Positions 1-6,110 of a stretch of DNA of 6,129 nt are shown piece by piece; positions within the stretch are counted from its first letter, which is position 1; each line of letters opens with the position of its first letter. Both the position numbers and the translations under genes were made by a program. Below the pieces are notes generated by a model. It was given only the letters and a program-made list of their open reading frames with translations, did not search any database and was not told the origin of the DNA. The stretch is from Methanobacteriota archaeon (GTDB lineage Archaea > Halobacteriota > Bog-38 > Methanoflorentales > Methanoflorentaceae), in contig JAJRBK010000064.1 in assembly GCA_028679495.1 (NCBI GenBank), positions 1-6,129 of the forward strand, in the 5' to 3' direction.

Positions 1-722
1 ATTACATCCTCTACGTGTTTCAGCTTTATGTCCACAATTACCTTGAGGGTGTTCCTGCTGATCTATCTATTGTTGATTTTTTGCATAATTATGGGGTGGA
101 CTTAGTCGTTGTGTGCGCAAATGCCGAGGTGTCCAAAGCCGACGTCTTGGCTGCCGTCGCACAGGATAAGCAAAGTCACGTCAAGGATCTGATCGACGTC
201 GTCAGAGAAGTGGGTAAAAACTGCACGGCCTTTTACTTTACGGGTACGGCCGCAGTGATAGATATTAAGCTATGTAAGATACCATATGTGCTTGCGACGT
301 GTGGAGAGCTCTTTGATTCAGTCCTCGCAACCGTTCATAAACTGAAGGAGATGGGGGTGCAGATATATGTCGCCTCGGGCGACGCAAAAAACACACTGTA
401 TGCGCTTGCCGACCGTATCAGCATTCCATATCAAAACGTGCGGGACATTGCTACTCCGGCAGCCAAGAAGCGACTAGTAGAGGAGTTAAAACGCACGCAT
501 AAACACGTCGTCATGGTCGGAGACGGCATAAACGATATCCCAGCTTTGAAGGCCGCTGATATCGGGATACTGACTGTACAGCAAAAGGAGGATCGTCCTG
601 CTGCAATATATGAAGCTGCAGACCTAATCATAGAGGATATCGCACTTGTACCTGGCATATTAAAAAACGTTATTATGAATAAAGGGTATAACGATACGGG
701 ATCGAAGGAGGCACAGCTTTAA
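1..722 (+). CDS. Soluble HAD-superfamily phosphatase / P-type ATPase-like catalytic domain, 5'-truncated
   Basis: The reading frame is open from the window edge (first full codon at 3) to TAA 720-722, so the gene probably starts upstream. The GTG at 15 can serve as a start codon but is unlikely to be the real one, because HAD motif I (nucleophile Asp) is missing. Counting from that GTG, motif II is seen as VASGD (119-123), the motif III lysine as AAKK (about 149-152), and motif IV as GDGIND (169-174) followed by IPALKAADIG. That last pattern is typical of P-type ATPase phosphorylation domains, yet there is no membrane segment, matching the small soluble archaeal family that includes MJ0968. 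Such proteins hydrolyse phosphate esters or ATP through a phospho-aspartate; the physiological substrate is unknown. The stop overlaps the atwA start by one base, which implies translational coupling. The first 110 bases are visibly richer in A/T-ending codons than the rest. Family assignment is fairly secure; function is not. Confidence 0.85.
   Translation, partial: YILYVFQLYVHNYLEGVPADLSIVDFLHNYGVDLVVVCANAEVSKADVLAAVAQDKQSHVKDLIDVVREVGKNCTAFYFTGTAAVIDIKLCKIPYVLATCGELFDSVLATVHKLKEMGVQIYVASGDAKNTLYALADRISIPYQNVRDIATPAAKKRLVEELKRTHKHVVMVGDGINDIPALKAADIGILTVQQKEDRPAAIYEAADLIIEDIALVPGILKNVIMNKGYNDTGSKEAQL
705..711 (+). promoter_or_regulatory. Strong Shine-Dalgarno site for atwA
   Basis: AAGGAGG lies inside the end of the HAD gene, 10 bases before the ATG at 722. 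It supports that ATG as the atwA start and supports co-translation of the two genes through their TAATG junction. Confidence 0.8.
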
Positions 723-2317
723 TGGCCGTTTTGATAGAAGTAGAGAGTTTGGTCAAGAAATTTGGAGAATCTGAGGTACTAAAAGGGATAGATCTTACAC
801 TTGACGAGGGCGAGGTACTTGGCATCATAGGAAAGAGTGGCGCAGGTAAAACGGTCTTGCTGCACGCCATAAGGGGGTTGAAGGAATACAAGCCAACAAG
901 CGGCAAAATCTTTTACAACGTTGCATATTGTGAACCGTGCCGCTATGTCGATGTCCCAAGCCGCGTGGGACAACCATGCCACCTGTGTCAAGGAGAGCTG
1001 GAACACTATAGAGTGGATGCGTGGGGTGACGACAGCGGCGATTTACAGCGCGATATACGAAACCGCATTGCAATTATGCTCCAGCGGACCTTCGCCCTGT
1101 ACGGAGATGAGCGAGCAATCGAGAACGTCATGCGGAGCTTCACCGAGCGCGGGTACACCGATGCCGAGGCAATTTACAAAGCAAGCGAGCTTATCGATCA
1201 AGTGAAATTGTCTCATAGGATGATGCATATGGCACGGGACCTCAGCGGCGGAGAGAAGCAGCGAGTCGTGCTCGCACGTCAACTCGCACGATCGCCAATT
1301 ACGCTACTCGCTGATGAACCGACCGGGACACTGGACAGAAAAACAGCAGAGATTATTCACCAAACGATACAGGAGACGGCCGAGCAGAATGACATGGCCG
1401 TGCTCATCACCTCGCACCTGCCTGAGGATATTGAATCTATAGCTGACCGAGCGATACTGCTCGACGATGGACGAATCACGATGGAAGGCGCGCCAAAGGA
1501 GGTTGTCGATGAGTTTCTCAGCACTGTCGGTGAAATACAGAAACAGGAGGTTCCTTCGGGCGAGACTATGGTACGTGTGGCAGGCTTAGAAAAGAAATAC
1601 ATCACACTCGATCGAGGCGTGATCAGAGCTATAAATGACGTGTCATTTGATATCAATGAAGGGGAGATCTTCGGACTGATCGGGTTAAGCGGCGCAGGCA
1701 AAACGAGCGTATCGAAGGTCATTGCAGGTGTATTGGAGCCGACTAACGGAGAAGTGATTGTGCGTGTTGGTGATGACTGGGTTGATATGACCATGCCTGG
1801 TCCAGAGAACAGAGGGAGAGCAAAACCCTACATCGGCATTCTCTTTCAAGAGTATGACCTCTACCCATTCAGAGATGTACTTGACAACTTAACAGGCAGC
1901 ATAGGTTTGGAACTCCCTGCAGAATTGGCCGAGCACAAAGCAGTGCAAACGTTGCTAGCGGCAGGTTTTACCCAAGAGAAGAGCGGAAAGATCTTAAACA
2001 AGATCCCCGACGAGTTGAGCCAAGGAGAGCGTCACCGCGTAGCGCTCGCTCAGGTTTTGATTCGAGAGCCAAATCTAGTTATACTCGATGAGCCAACGGG
2101 AACGATGGATCCTATTACTAAAAAGGACGTCACAAACTCAATTATCACAGCCCGTGCCGAGATTGGAGAGACGTTTATGATCGTGTCCCACGACCTCGAC
2201 TTTGTAAAAGAGGTATGCGATCGAGTGGCCCTTATGCGGGGGGGCAAGATTATCTCCATAGGGCCAACGGAACAGGTGTTAAATCTCCTTACTGAGCAAG
2301 AAAAAGCGGTCAGCTGA
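722..2317 (+). CDS. atwA: Methyl-coenzyme M reductase system, component A2 (twin-NBD ABC ATPase)
   Basis: A 531-residue cytoplasmic ABC protein with two nucleotide-binding domains and no membrane segment. In Methanothermobacter, A2 is the ATP-binding factor required for reductive activation of MCR in vitro; it is thought to couple ATP hydrolysis to reduction of F430 nickel. NBD1: Walker A GKSGAGKT (37-44), Q-loop Gln121, signature LSGGE (174-178), Walker B ending ADEP (197-200) with Glu199, H-loop His232. NBD2: Walker A GLSGAGKT (321-328), Q-loop Gln376, signature LSQGE (432-436), Walker B ending LDEP (455-458) with Glu457, H-loop His490. NBD1 carries an insert after Walker A with two CxxC pairs (Cys70/73 and Cys86/89), which looks like a zinc or other metal site. 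Length and order match the A2 family and differ from typical transporter ATPases. All catalytic residues are present. It overlaps the HAD gene by one base and is followed 23 bases later by mmp3, another part of the activation machinery. Confidence 0.96.
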   Translation: MAVLIEVESLVKKFGESEVLKGIDLTLDEGEVLGIIGKSGAGKTVLLHAIRGLKEYKPTSGKIFYNVAYCEPCRYVDVPSRVGQPCHLCQGELEHYRVDAWGDDSGDLQRDIRNRIAIMLQRTFALYGDERAIENVMRSFTERGYTDAEAIYKASELIDQVKLSHRMMHMARDLSGGEKQRVVLARQLARSPITLLADEPTGTLDRKTAEIIHQTIQETAEQNDMAVLITSHLPEDIESIADRAILLDDGRITMEGAPKEVVDEFLSTVGEIQKQEVPSGETMVRVAGLEKKYITLDRGVIRAINDVSFDINEGEIFGLIGLSGAGKTSVSKVIAGVLEPTNGEVIVRVGDDWVDMTMPGPENRGRAKPYIGILFQEYDLYPFRDVLDNLTGSIGLELPAELAEHKAVQTLLAAGFTQEKSGKILNKIPDELSQGERHRVALAQVLIREPNLVILDEPTGTMDPITKKDVTNSIITARAEIGETFMIVSHDLDFVKEVCDRVALMRGGKIISIGPTEQVLNLLTEQEKAVS

Positions 2318-2330
2318 TCGATCGACATCA

Positions 2331-2334
2331 GTGA
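2331..2334 (+). promoter_or_regulatory. Weak ribosome binding site for mmp3
   Basis: GTGA, complementary to part of the archaeal 16S rRNA tail, sits 6 bases before the ATG at 2341. No longer purine-rich site is present in the 23-base gap, so mmp3 may be translated less strongly than atwA or through reinitiation. It has no visible promoter of its own. Confidence 0.4.
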
Positions 2335-2340
2335 CAAAGC

Positions 2341-3864
2341 ATGTGTGCCAAGTTTATCACTTTTGACGGCAAACGCCTTGCCCTTGATGACAGCTCTGTC
2401 CGTACACTAGGCGATGCGTTCAAGCAAACGAATACCCCCTACGCTGACGGGCTTGTTATCGGCATAGTCAAGGGAAGGAGAACACAACGGCTCGAAGCTA
2501 TAAAAGAATATGGCCTGTACACCAATAAGGGAGAGATCAGAGTTGAAATTGACGAGCAGTGCAAGAGCCTCTGGATTGCCACATATCAAGGGTTTGCTGG
2601 CTGTAAGGTGCATTGGGCGCAGCCGCAGATCGTTTCTATCGGGCCTGTACCAAGCACGGTAGCAGTCGATCGCGCAGAACGGGAATATGAACGCTGGGAC
2701 ATCACCTACAGCCTCGGCGGGTTTGACCAGGCAAACACGTACCTCTCTTTTATCAAAAAGCGGCACAGCGCGTCATATGGCACAAACATTGTCTTCGGAA
2801 AAGCTATCGCGGGCAAAAACGTCCTTGAGAAGCTTGAGCATGGAGATGAGATACAGCGCATTGAGCCGATCGAACGACTTGAACGCATCACTGACAAGTT
2901 CACCACGTTAGATCTTGACGTCGAGTTGGAAGACGGGATGGAGATCTACACGCATTTCAAGGCAACGCTGTCTAAAGACGCCTCAGAGGGTGCGGAGCAT
3001 TTCCTCGCACTTGTCAAGGACGGCTACTATCGTGTGGACGCAACCACGAACACCTATGTGCTCTCCACCCATTTGCAGGGGCGGTCGTGTCCTTTTGAGA
3101 TGCTTGACGCTCGAGGCGAGGGAGCGATTACCGTGCGAACGTCGGGACGTAATTATGGCAACGTATATATTTACAAGAGGGATACGCCGTCAAATTCTAG
3201 CCATTCAGTCATCGGCTATGTGAGTGAGGGATTAGAACTCATTAAAATTGCACACGCAGGACAACGCTTGCGCGTTTACACTGACCCTACACGGATCATG
3301 TTCTTGGGCCTTACGTATCCTGCAATAGAGAAGCAAACGCAAAAGTTGGGAATAGATCTTGAAAAGGAGGGGTATACGGGCAAGGACGCGGTTGTTGTAC
3401 GGCAATTTCCGCTCAACACAGTTGACATCCTCAAGGCAAAGAGTGTCCGCACGTATGCGATGCCGGAAAATAAGCTTGTTCCCATCGAGCTTTATGAAGA
3501 GCGCGCGCCAAAAACTGTGGCGTACATTCGAACAATTACAGGATTGCGGGATAATCCTGTCGGATCGCTGGAAGCGTACGTGAAGTATGGCAAGACGATC
3601 ATGTTTCGCGCTCAAACGCCAGAGAAGTTCGACATTGCGCCGGAAAACACGCCAGTAACTACGGTACCTGCGACAGAAATTGGCGTTTCAAATCGGTCCT
3701 CTAAATATGCTGGGATCATCGGCGTCCGACTTGAGGATAATGAAAAATACGGGCCAACGGGCGAACGGTTTAACAGCACTAACATCGTTGGAAGAATCCT
3801 GCACGCTGAGACGCTCAAGGATATAAAGGAAAATGAAGCGATATACGTTTACGAAGCGCGCTGA
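2341..3864 (+). CDS. mmp3: Methanogenesis marker protein 3 (UPF0288), cyclophilin-like, MCR activation complex component
   Basis: A 507-residue cytoplasmic protein. The first 65 residues resemble a small beta-grasp (ThiS/MoaD-like) module. The rest is built of cyclophilin-like segments. One has GGFDQANTYL before TNIVFG (148-153). A second runs from ATLSKDASEGAEHFLALVKD (208-227) to SHSVIG (287-292). A third begins with ELYEERAPKTV (383-393) and ends at STNIVG (479-484). These resemble the strand-helix end of cyclophilins and TM1367-like proteins, but no clear catalytic FHR-type arginine motif is visible, so isomerase activity is doubtful and a scaffold role is more likely. The family is confined to MCR-containing archaea. 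As I recall, Mmp3 was found in the structurally characterised MCR activation complex with A2, McrC, Mmp7 and Mmp17, which fits its place directly after atwA. Full length; the ATG start is natural. Confidence 0.93.
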   Translation: MCAKFITFDGKRLALDDSSVRTLGDAFKQTNTPYADGLVIGIVKGRRTQRLEAIKEYGLYTNKGEIRVEIDEQCKSLWIATYQGFAGCKVHWAQPQIVSIGPVPSTVAVDRAEREYERWDITYSLGGFDQANTYLSFIKKRHSASYGTNIVFGKAIAGKNVLEKLEHGDEIQRIEPIERLERITDKFTTLDLDVELEDGMEIYTHFKATLSKDASEGAEHFLALVKDGYYRVDATTNTYVLSTHLQGRSCPFEMLDARGEGAITVRTSGRNYGNVYIYKRDTPSNSSHSVIGYVSEGLELIKIAHAGQRLRVYTDPTRIMFLGLTYPAIEKQTQKLGIDLEKEGYTGKDAVVVRQFPLNTVDILKAKSVRTYAMPENKLVPIELYEERAPKTVAYIRTITGLRDNPVGSLEAYVKYGKTIMFRAQTPEKFDIAPENTPVTTVPATEIGVSNRSSKYAGIIGVRLEDNEKYGPTGERFNSTNIVGRILHAETLKDIKENEAIYVYEAR

Positions 3865-3929
3865 TTTATATCGCTAGATAATTATAATATTCATTATTGA
3901 TATACTTACATTGTGAAATAAGTGGTCAA
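3865..3929 (+). promoter_or_regulatory. AT-rich intergenic region, probable promoter of mmp6-mmp5-mmp15
   Basis: This 65-base gap is strikingly AT-rich compared with the flanking genes and has several TATA-box candidates: TTTATATC (3865-3872), AATTATAATAT (3880-3890) and GATATACTT (3899-3907). The middle box would start transcription near 3911-3914, giving a short leader. The last is centred about 27 bases before the ATG at 3930 and would give an almost leaderless mRNA. No good Shine-Dalgarno site precedes 3930, which favours a leaderless or near-leaderless transcript. Which box is used cannot be decided by eye. Confidence 0.5.
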
Positions 3930-4376
3930 ATGGCATTAGATGAGATTACCAAAATGCTCGTTCTTGCAGATTCAAGTCCTGTATTACCCAGTGAGCTTGC
4001 GCTGCGGGCCTACGAACTATCCACTGACGCAGTGGTAAAAGAAACTTGTTTTGGGCTCATCATCACAGGACCAGAGCGAGCGGTAAACGAGCTCATAGCG
4101 GAGTTGCGGAGATTAGATCCGACGGGCATTTTTGTCAAGGAGCGAGGATTTCCTCCCGGAGATTCGCGTCGGTGCCGTGCCGTGCGAGGAGGCGGGGCGC
4201 GCCCGGGATTCCATCAGCTTGAGAAGGAGTCGCAAATGCTTCCCTGTATAGCGTACGGCTTAGAAACAATCGAAGCGCCCTCGGACAGAAAAGCACGAAA
4301 AAAGCACGATAAGCTCGACGTCGACCGCTTTTGCGAGATCATCGACGACCAGTTAAAAGAGGACATCAATGGCTAA
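3930..4376 (+). CDS. mmp6: Methanogenesis marker protein 6
   Basis: A 148-residue protein of the marker 6 family, found in MCR-bearing archaea; its biochemical role is unknown to me. I chose the ATG at 3930 because family similarity begins right after it (DEITKMLVLADSSP). The in-frame TTG at 3897 would add 11 residues from AT-rich, promoter-like DNA. Visible features are KETCFG (37-42), LDPTGIFVKERGFPPGD (62-78), then an Arg/Gly-rich conserved block RRCRAVRGGGARPGFH (80-95), and a charged, variable C-terminal tail. Cys40 and Cys82 lie in the parts that look most conserved, and Cys106 follows in MLPC. There is no signal peptide or membrane segment. The Arg/Gly block is locally very GC-rich (about 4160-4210), explained by its codons. 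It overlaps mmp5 by 8 bases, so the two are probably co-translated. Context suggests a part in MCR maturation or activation, but nothing in the sequence gives a reaction. Confidence 0.9.
   Translation: MALDEITKMLVLADSSPVLPSELALRAYELSTDAVVKETCFGLIITGPERAVNELIAELRRLDPTGIFVKERGFPPGDSRRCRAVRGGGARPGFHQLEKESQMLPCIAYGLETIEAPSDRKARKKHDKLDVDRFCEIIDDQLKEDING
4359..4363 (+). promoter_or_regulatory. Ribosome binding site for mmp5 inside mmp6
   Basis: GAGGA lies 5 bases before the ATG at 4369, within the last codons of mmp6. It supports this start and coupled translation across the 8-base overlap. Confidence 0.65.
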
Positions 4377-4827
4377 AATATTCATATATCCATCAAACAG
4401 CTTGATTTTATCTGATCTTGTGACAAGGTTCGGTCATGAGCCGCTTACGCTCATGCGCGTCATACGAAAGAAAATTACGGAGGTCGGGATCGATTCTCCT
4501 CCTATTAACGTCACGCCCGAAGATCCAAAGAAGGGATTAAAATACGCAGCAGTTGACGTTCCTTCTGGAGTGAGAGGGCGCATGGCTCTTCTAGACCCCC
4601 TCATAACTGAGGCCGAGGCAGCCATTATTGTGCATGATGCCGAGTACTCGTTTGGATGCATGGGATGCGCTCGGACTAATGAACTAGTCAAATACATCGT
4701 CCGAAGGAAAGACATCCCACGCCTTGAACTGTCGTACCCGGCAAACGACGATGAGGCACGCGACTTCGTGCGGAAGATACGGGACTTTTGCCAATCCTTA
4801 GACCATGCAGAAGAGGTGCCCGCATGA
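4369..4827 (+). CDS. mmp5: Methanogenesis marker protein 5
   Basis: A 152-residue cytoplasmic protein of the marker 5 family, recognised by its start ([17 protein letters not shown]), the central block [20 protein letters not shown] followed by GVRGRM, and the motif [12 protein letters not shown]. Cys97 and Cys100 form a CxxC pair directly followed by ARTNE. The pair could bind metal, a cluster or thiol-linked substrate, but two cysteines alone would need a partner or a dimer to complete a site. The alternating hydrophobic strands and helices suggest a small alpha/beta fold. Its function is unknown; its restriction to MCR organisms and its place between mmp6 and mmp15 point to F430/MCR biogenesis or activation. 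It overlaps mmp6 by 8 bases and mmp15 by 4, the tightest arrangement in the window. Length is normal for the family and I see no damage. Confidence 0.93.
   Translation: MAKIFIYPSNSLILSDLVTRFGHEPLTLMRVIRKKITEVGIDSPPINVTPEDPKKGLKYAAVDVPSGVRGRMALLDPLITEAEAAIIVHDAEYSFGCMGCARTNELVKYIVRRKDIPRLELSYPANDDEARDFVRKIRDFCQSLDHAEEVPA
4813..4818 (+). promoter_or_regulatory. Ribosome binding site that fixes the mmp15 start
   Basis: GAGGTG lies 5 bases before the ATG at 4824 and is a good match to the archaeal anti-Shine-Dalgarno. It decides for the ATG at 4824 over the in-frame TTG at 4788, which would add 12 residues unlike the family. Confidence 0.8.
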
Positions 4828-6056
4828 GCCGCAAAATTAGAATCGCCCATCTATCGTGCGGATCAGAATATAGTGGGATACAAAAAGAGATTGAAAACGC
4901 CGTTCAATGCGTGAACGCCGAGATCGTCTACCCTGAAGTTGATACGGAGATGATCAAAGAGGCGGTGCGGGAGTGGGGACTGGAAGTCGCAAGCCCTGAC
5001 TTACAGCTTATGATAGCTCGCGCGAAATCAATAGCAGAGGGCAGCACCCCTGTTGATGCCGTGTTCGTAACGACGTGTTTCCGATGCGCAGAGGGCGCCA
5101 TCACTCGAAGTGAGTTACGCCGGTATATCCACGAACGCGTCAATTTGCCGGTTATAAGTTATTCTTTTACCGAGCGTTCGACCGCGGGAACGCTCCTGAC
5201 ACGGATGGAAGCTTTAGTTACCACTGCGTTGCGGAGAAGTCTGCTTGCGCGTGAAAAGCAGACTGGCTTAACGGCGGGAATAGACTCAGGCTCCACAACG
5301 ACCAAGGCGGTCGTGATGCGAGATGATGAGATAATTGGAGAAGGATGGGTCGACACCACGGAAGTGTTAAAGAGTGCTGAGCTTGCATATTCAACCGCGC
5401 TTACCATGGCAGGCGTAGAGCGTTCTGATATACAGGCGCTGGGCACAACGGGCTACGGACGATTGCTAATTGGCGAATCAATGCACGCCGATCTTGTGCA
5501 AGAAGAGCTCACGGTTAATTCCAAGGGTGCCGTTTACCTTGCAGAGAGACAGAAGGGTCCAGCGACCGTAATCGACATCGGCGGCATGGACAACAAAGCG
5601 ATTTCAGTGATGGATGGCATACCCGGAAGCTTCACGATGGGGGGCATTTGTGCAGGCGCTTCAGGACGATTCCTTGATATGACCGCACGACGGCTAGGAG
5701 TCGATATCACCGATCTTGGCCCGCTCGCATCCAAAGGAGACCATAAACACCTCACCATGAACAGTTACTGCATCGTGTTTGGAACGCAAAGCTTAGTGAA
5801 CGCACTCTCGCTTGGAGCGACCAAAGAGGATGTAGCCAGCGCAGCGTGCTACAGCGTTGCAGAACAGGTCTTTGAGCAACAGCTTCAAGAGCTCGAGATC
5901 GTTGAGCCCGTCATCATGGTAGGAGGGACCTCACTCATCAGCGGGCTCGTAAAAGCAATGCAGGAACTGCTACAAGTCGAAGTTATTGTGCCACCGCATT
6001 CTCAGCACATAGGAGCGGTCGGATCAGCGTTGCTCGCGAGCGGATTCATTCAATAA
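4824..6056 (+). CDS. mmp15: Methanogenesis marker protein 15, BadF/BadG/BcrA/BcrD-type iron-sulfur ATPase
   Basis: A 410-residue cytoplasmic protein. Residues 1 to about 145 form a family-specific N-terminal domain with Cys12 (LSCGSEYSG) and a CFRC pair (Cys85, Cys88) that together could hold a metal or cluster. Residues from about 150 form an actin-like ASKHA ATPase of the BadF/HgdC kind: phosphate-1 loop [12 protein letters not shown] (152-163), a GTTGYGR segment, [10 protein letters not shown] (251-260) as phosphate-2 region, [12 protein letters not shown] with Cys276, SYCIVFGTQ with Cys316, and adenosine motif MVGGT (365-369). In characterised dehydratase activases, the equivalents of Cys276 and Cys316 from two subunits bridge one [4Fe-4S] cluster that is fired at low potential by ATP hydrolysis. 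By analogy, Mmp15 may deliver strongly reducing electrons during MCR or cofactor maturation; this is inference. Where many dehydratase activases have GGQD, this has GGMD. It overlaps mmp5 in ATGA and closes the unit. Confidence 0.94.
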   Translation: MSRKIRIAHLSCGSEYSGIQKEIENAVQCVNAEIVYPEVDTEMIKEAVREWGLEVASPDLQLMIARAKSIAEGSTPVDAVFVTTCFRCAEGAITRSELRRYIHERVNLPVISYSFTERSTAGTLLTRMEALVTTALRRSLLAREKQTGLTAGIDSGSTTTKAVVMRDDEIIGEGWVDTTEVLKSAELAYSTALTMAGVERSDIQALGTTGYGRLLIGESMHADLVQEELTVNSKGAVYLAERQKGPATVIDIGGMDNKAISVMDGIPGSFTMGGICAGASGRFLDMTARRLGVDITDLGPLASKGDHKHLTMNSYCIVFGTQSLVNALSLGATKEDVASAACYSVAEQVFEQQLQELEIVEPVIMVGGTSLISGLVKAMQELLQVEVIVPPHSQHIGAVGSALLASGFIQ

Positions 6057-6076
6057 AAACAAAGGGCAGCGGGCAG

Positions 6077-6110
6077 CGAAAAATTTTAAGCCTAAACGCA
6101 CTGCTTACAA
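6077..6110 (+). promoter_or_regulatory. Archaeal promoter (BRE plus TATA box) for a probably leaderless downstream gene
   Basis: CGAAAAATTTTAAG (6077-6090) reads as a purine-rich BRE followed by a TATA-like TTTTAAG. The box centre, near 6086-6087, is about 25 bases before the ATG at 6111, the usual spacing to an archaeal transcription start. No Shine-Dalgarno site lies between them, so a leaderless mRNA is expected. It marks the boundary between mmp15 and a new transcription unit. Confidence 0.6.

Noticed and set aside
921..1205. Plus-strand 94-residue frame inside atwA
   Set aside because: It lies in the wrong frame across the cysteine-rich insert of a clear gene; the translation has no family features.
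1357..1794. Antisense open frame of 145 residues opposite atwA
   Set aside because: It is a shadow of a strongly supported ABC ATPase gene; the product is Ser/Thr/Ile-rich with no domain, and it has no promoter or ribosome site.
722..2317. atwA read as a transporter ATPase
   Set aside because: No permease gene is nearby, the protein has two fused nucleotide domains with a CxxC insert, and it lies among MCR marker genes.
2316..2323. GATCGATC palindrome between atwA and mmp3
   Set aside because: An 8-base self-complementary word overlapping the stop codon is expected by chance and has no matching site elsewhere in a regulatory position.
2407..2766. Antisense open frames opposite mmp3 (also 3232-3615)
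   Set aside because: They lie wholly inside mmp3, whose protein is full length and family-like; the antisense products show no recognisable motif.
3897..3929. TTG start adding 11 residues to Mmp6
   Set aside because: The codons fall in promoter-like AT-rich DNA without a ribosome site, and marker 6 similarity begins just after ATG 3930.
4788..4823. TTG start adding 12 residues to Mmp15
   Set aside because: The ATG at 4824 has GAGGTG 5 bases upstream, overlaps the mmp5 stop in the usual ATGA manner, and family similarity begins there.
6064..6077. Tandem GGGCAGC repeated twice after mmp15
   Set aside because: Two 7-base copies are too short to be more than chance; there is no third copy and no hairpin.
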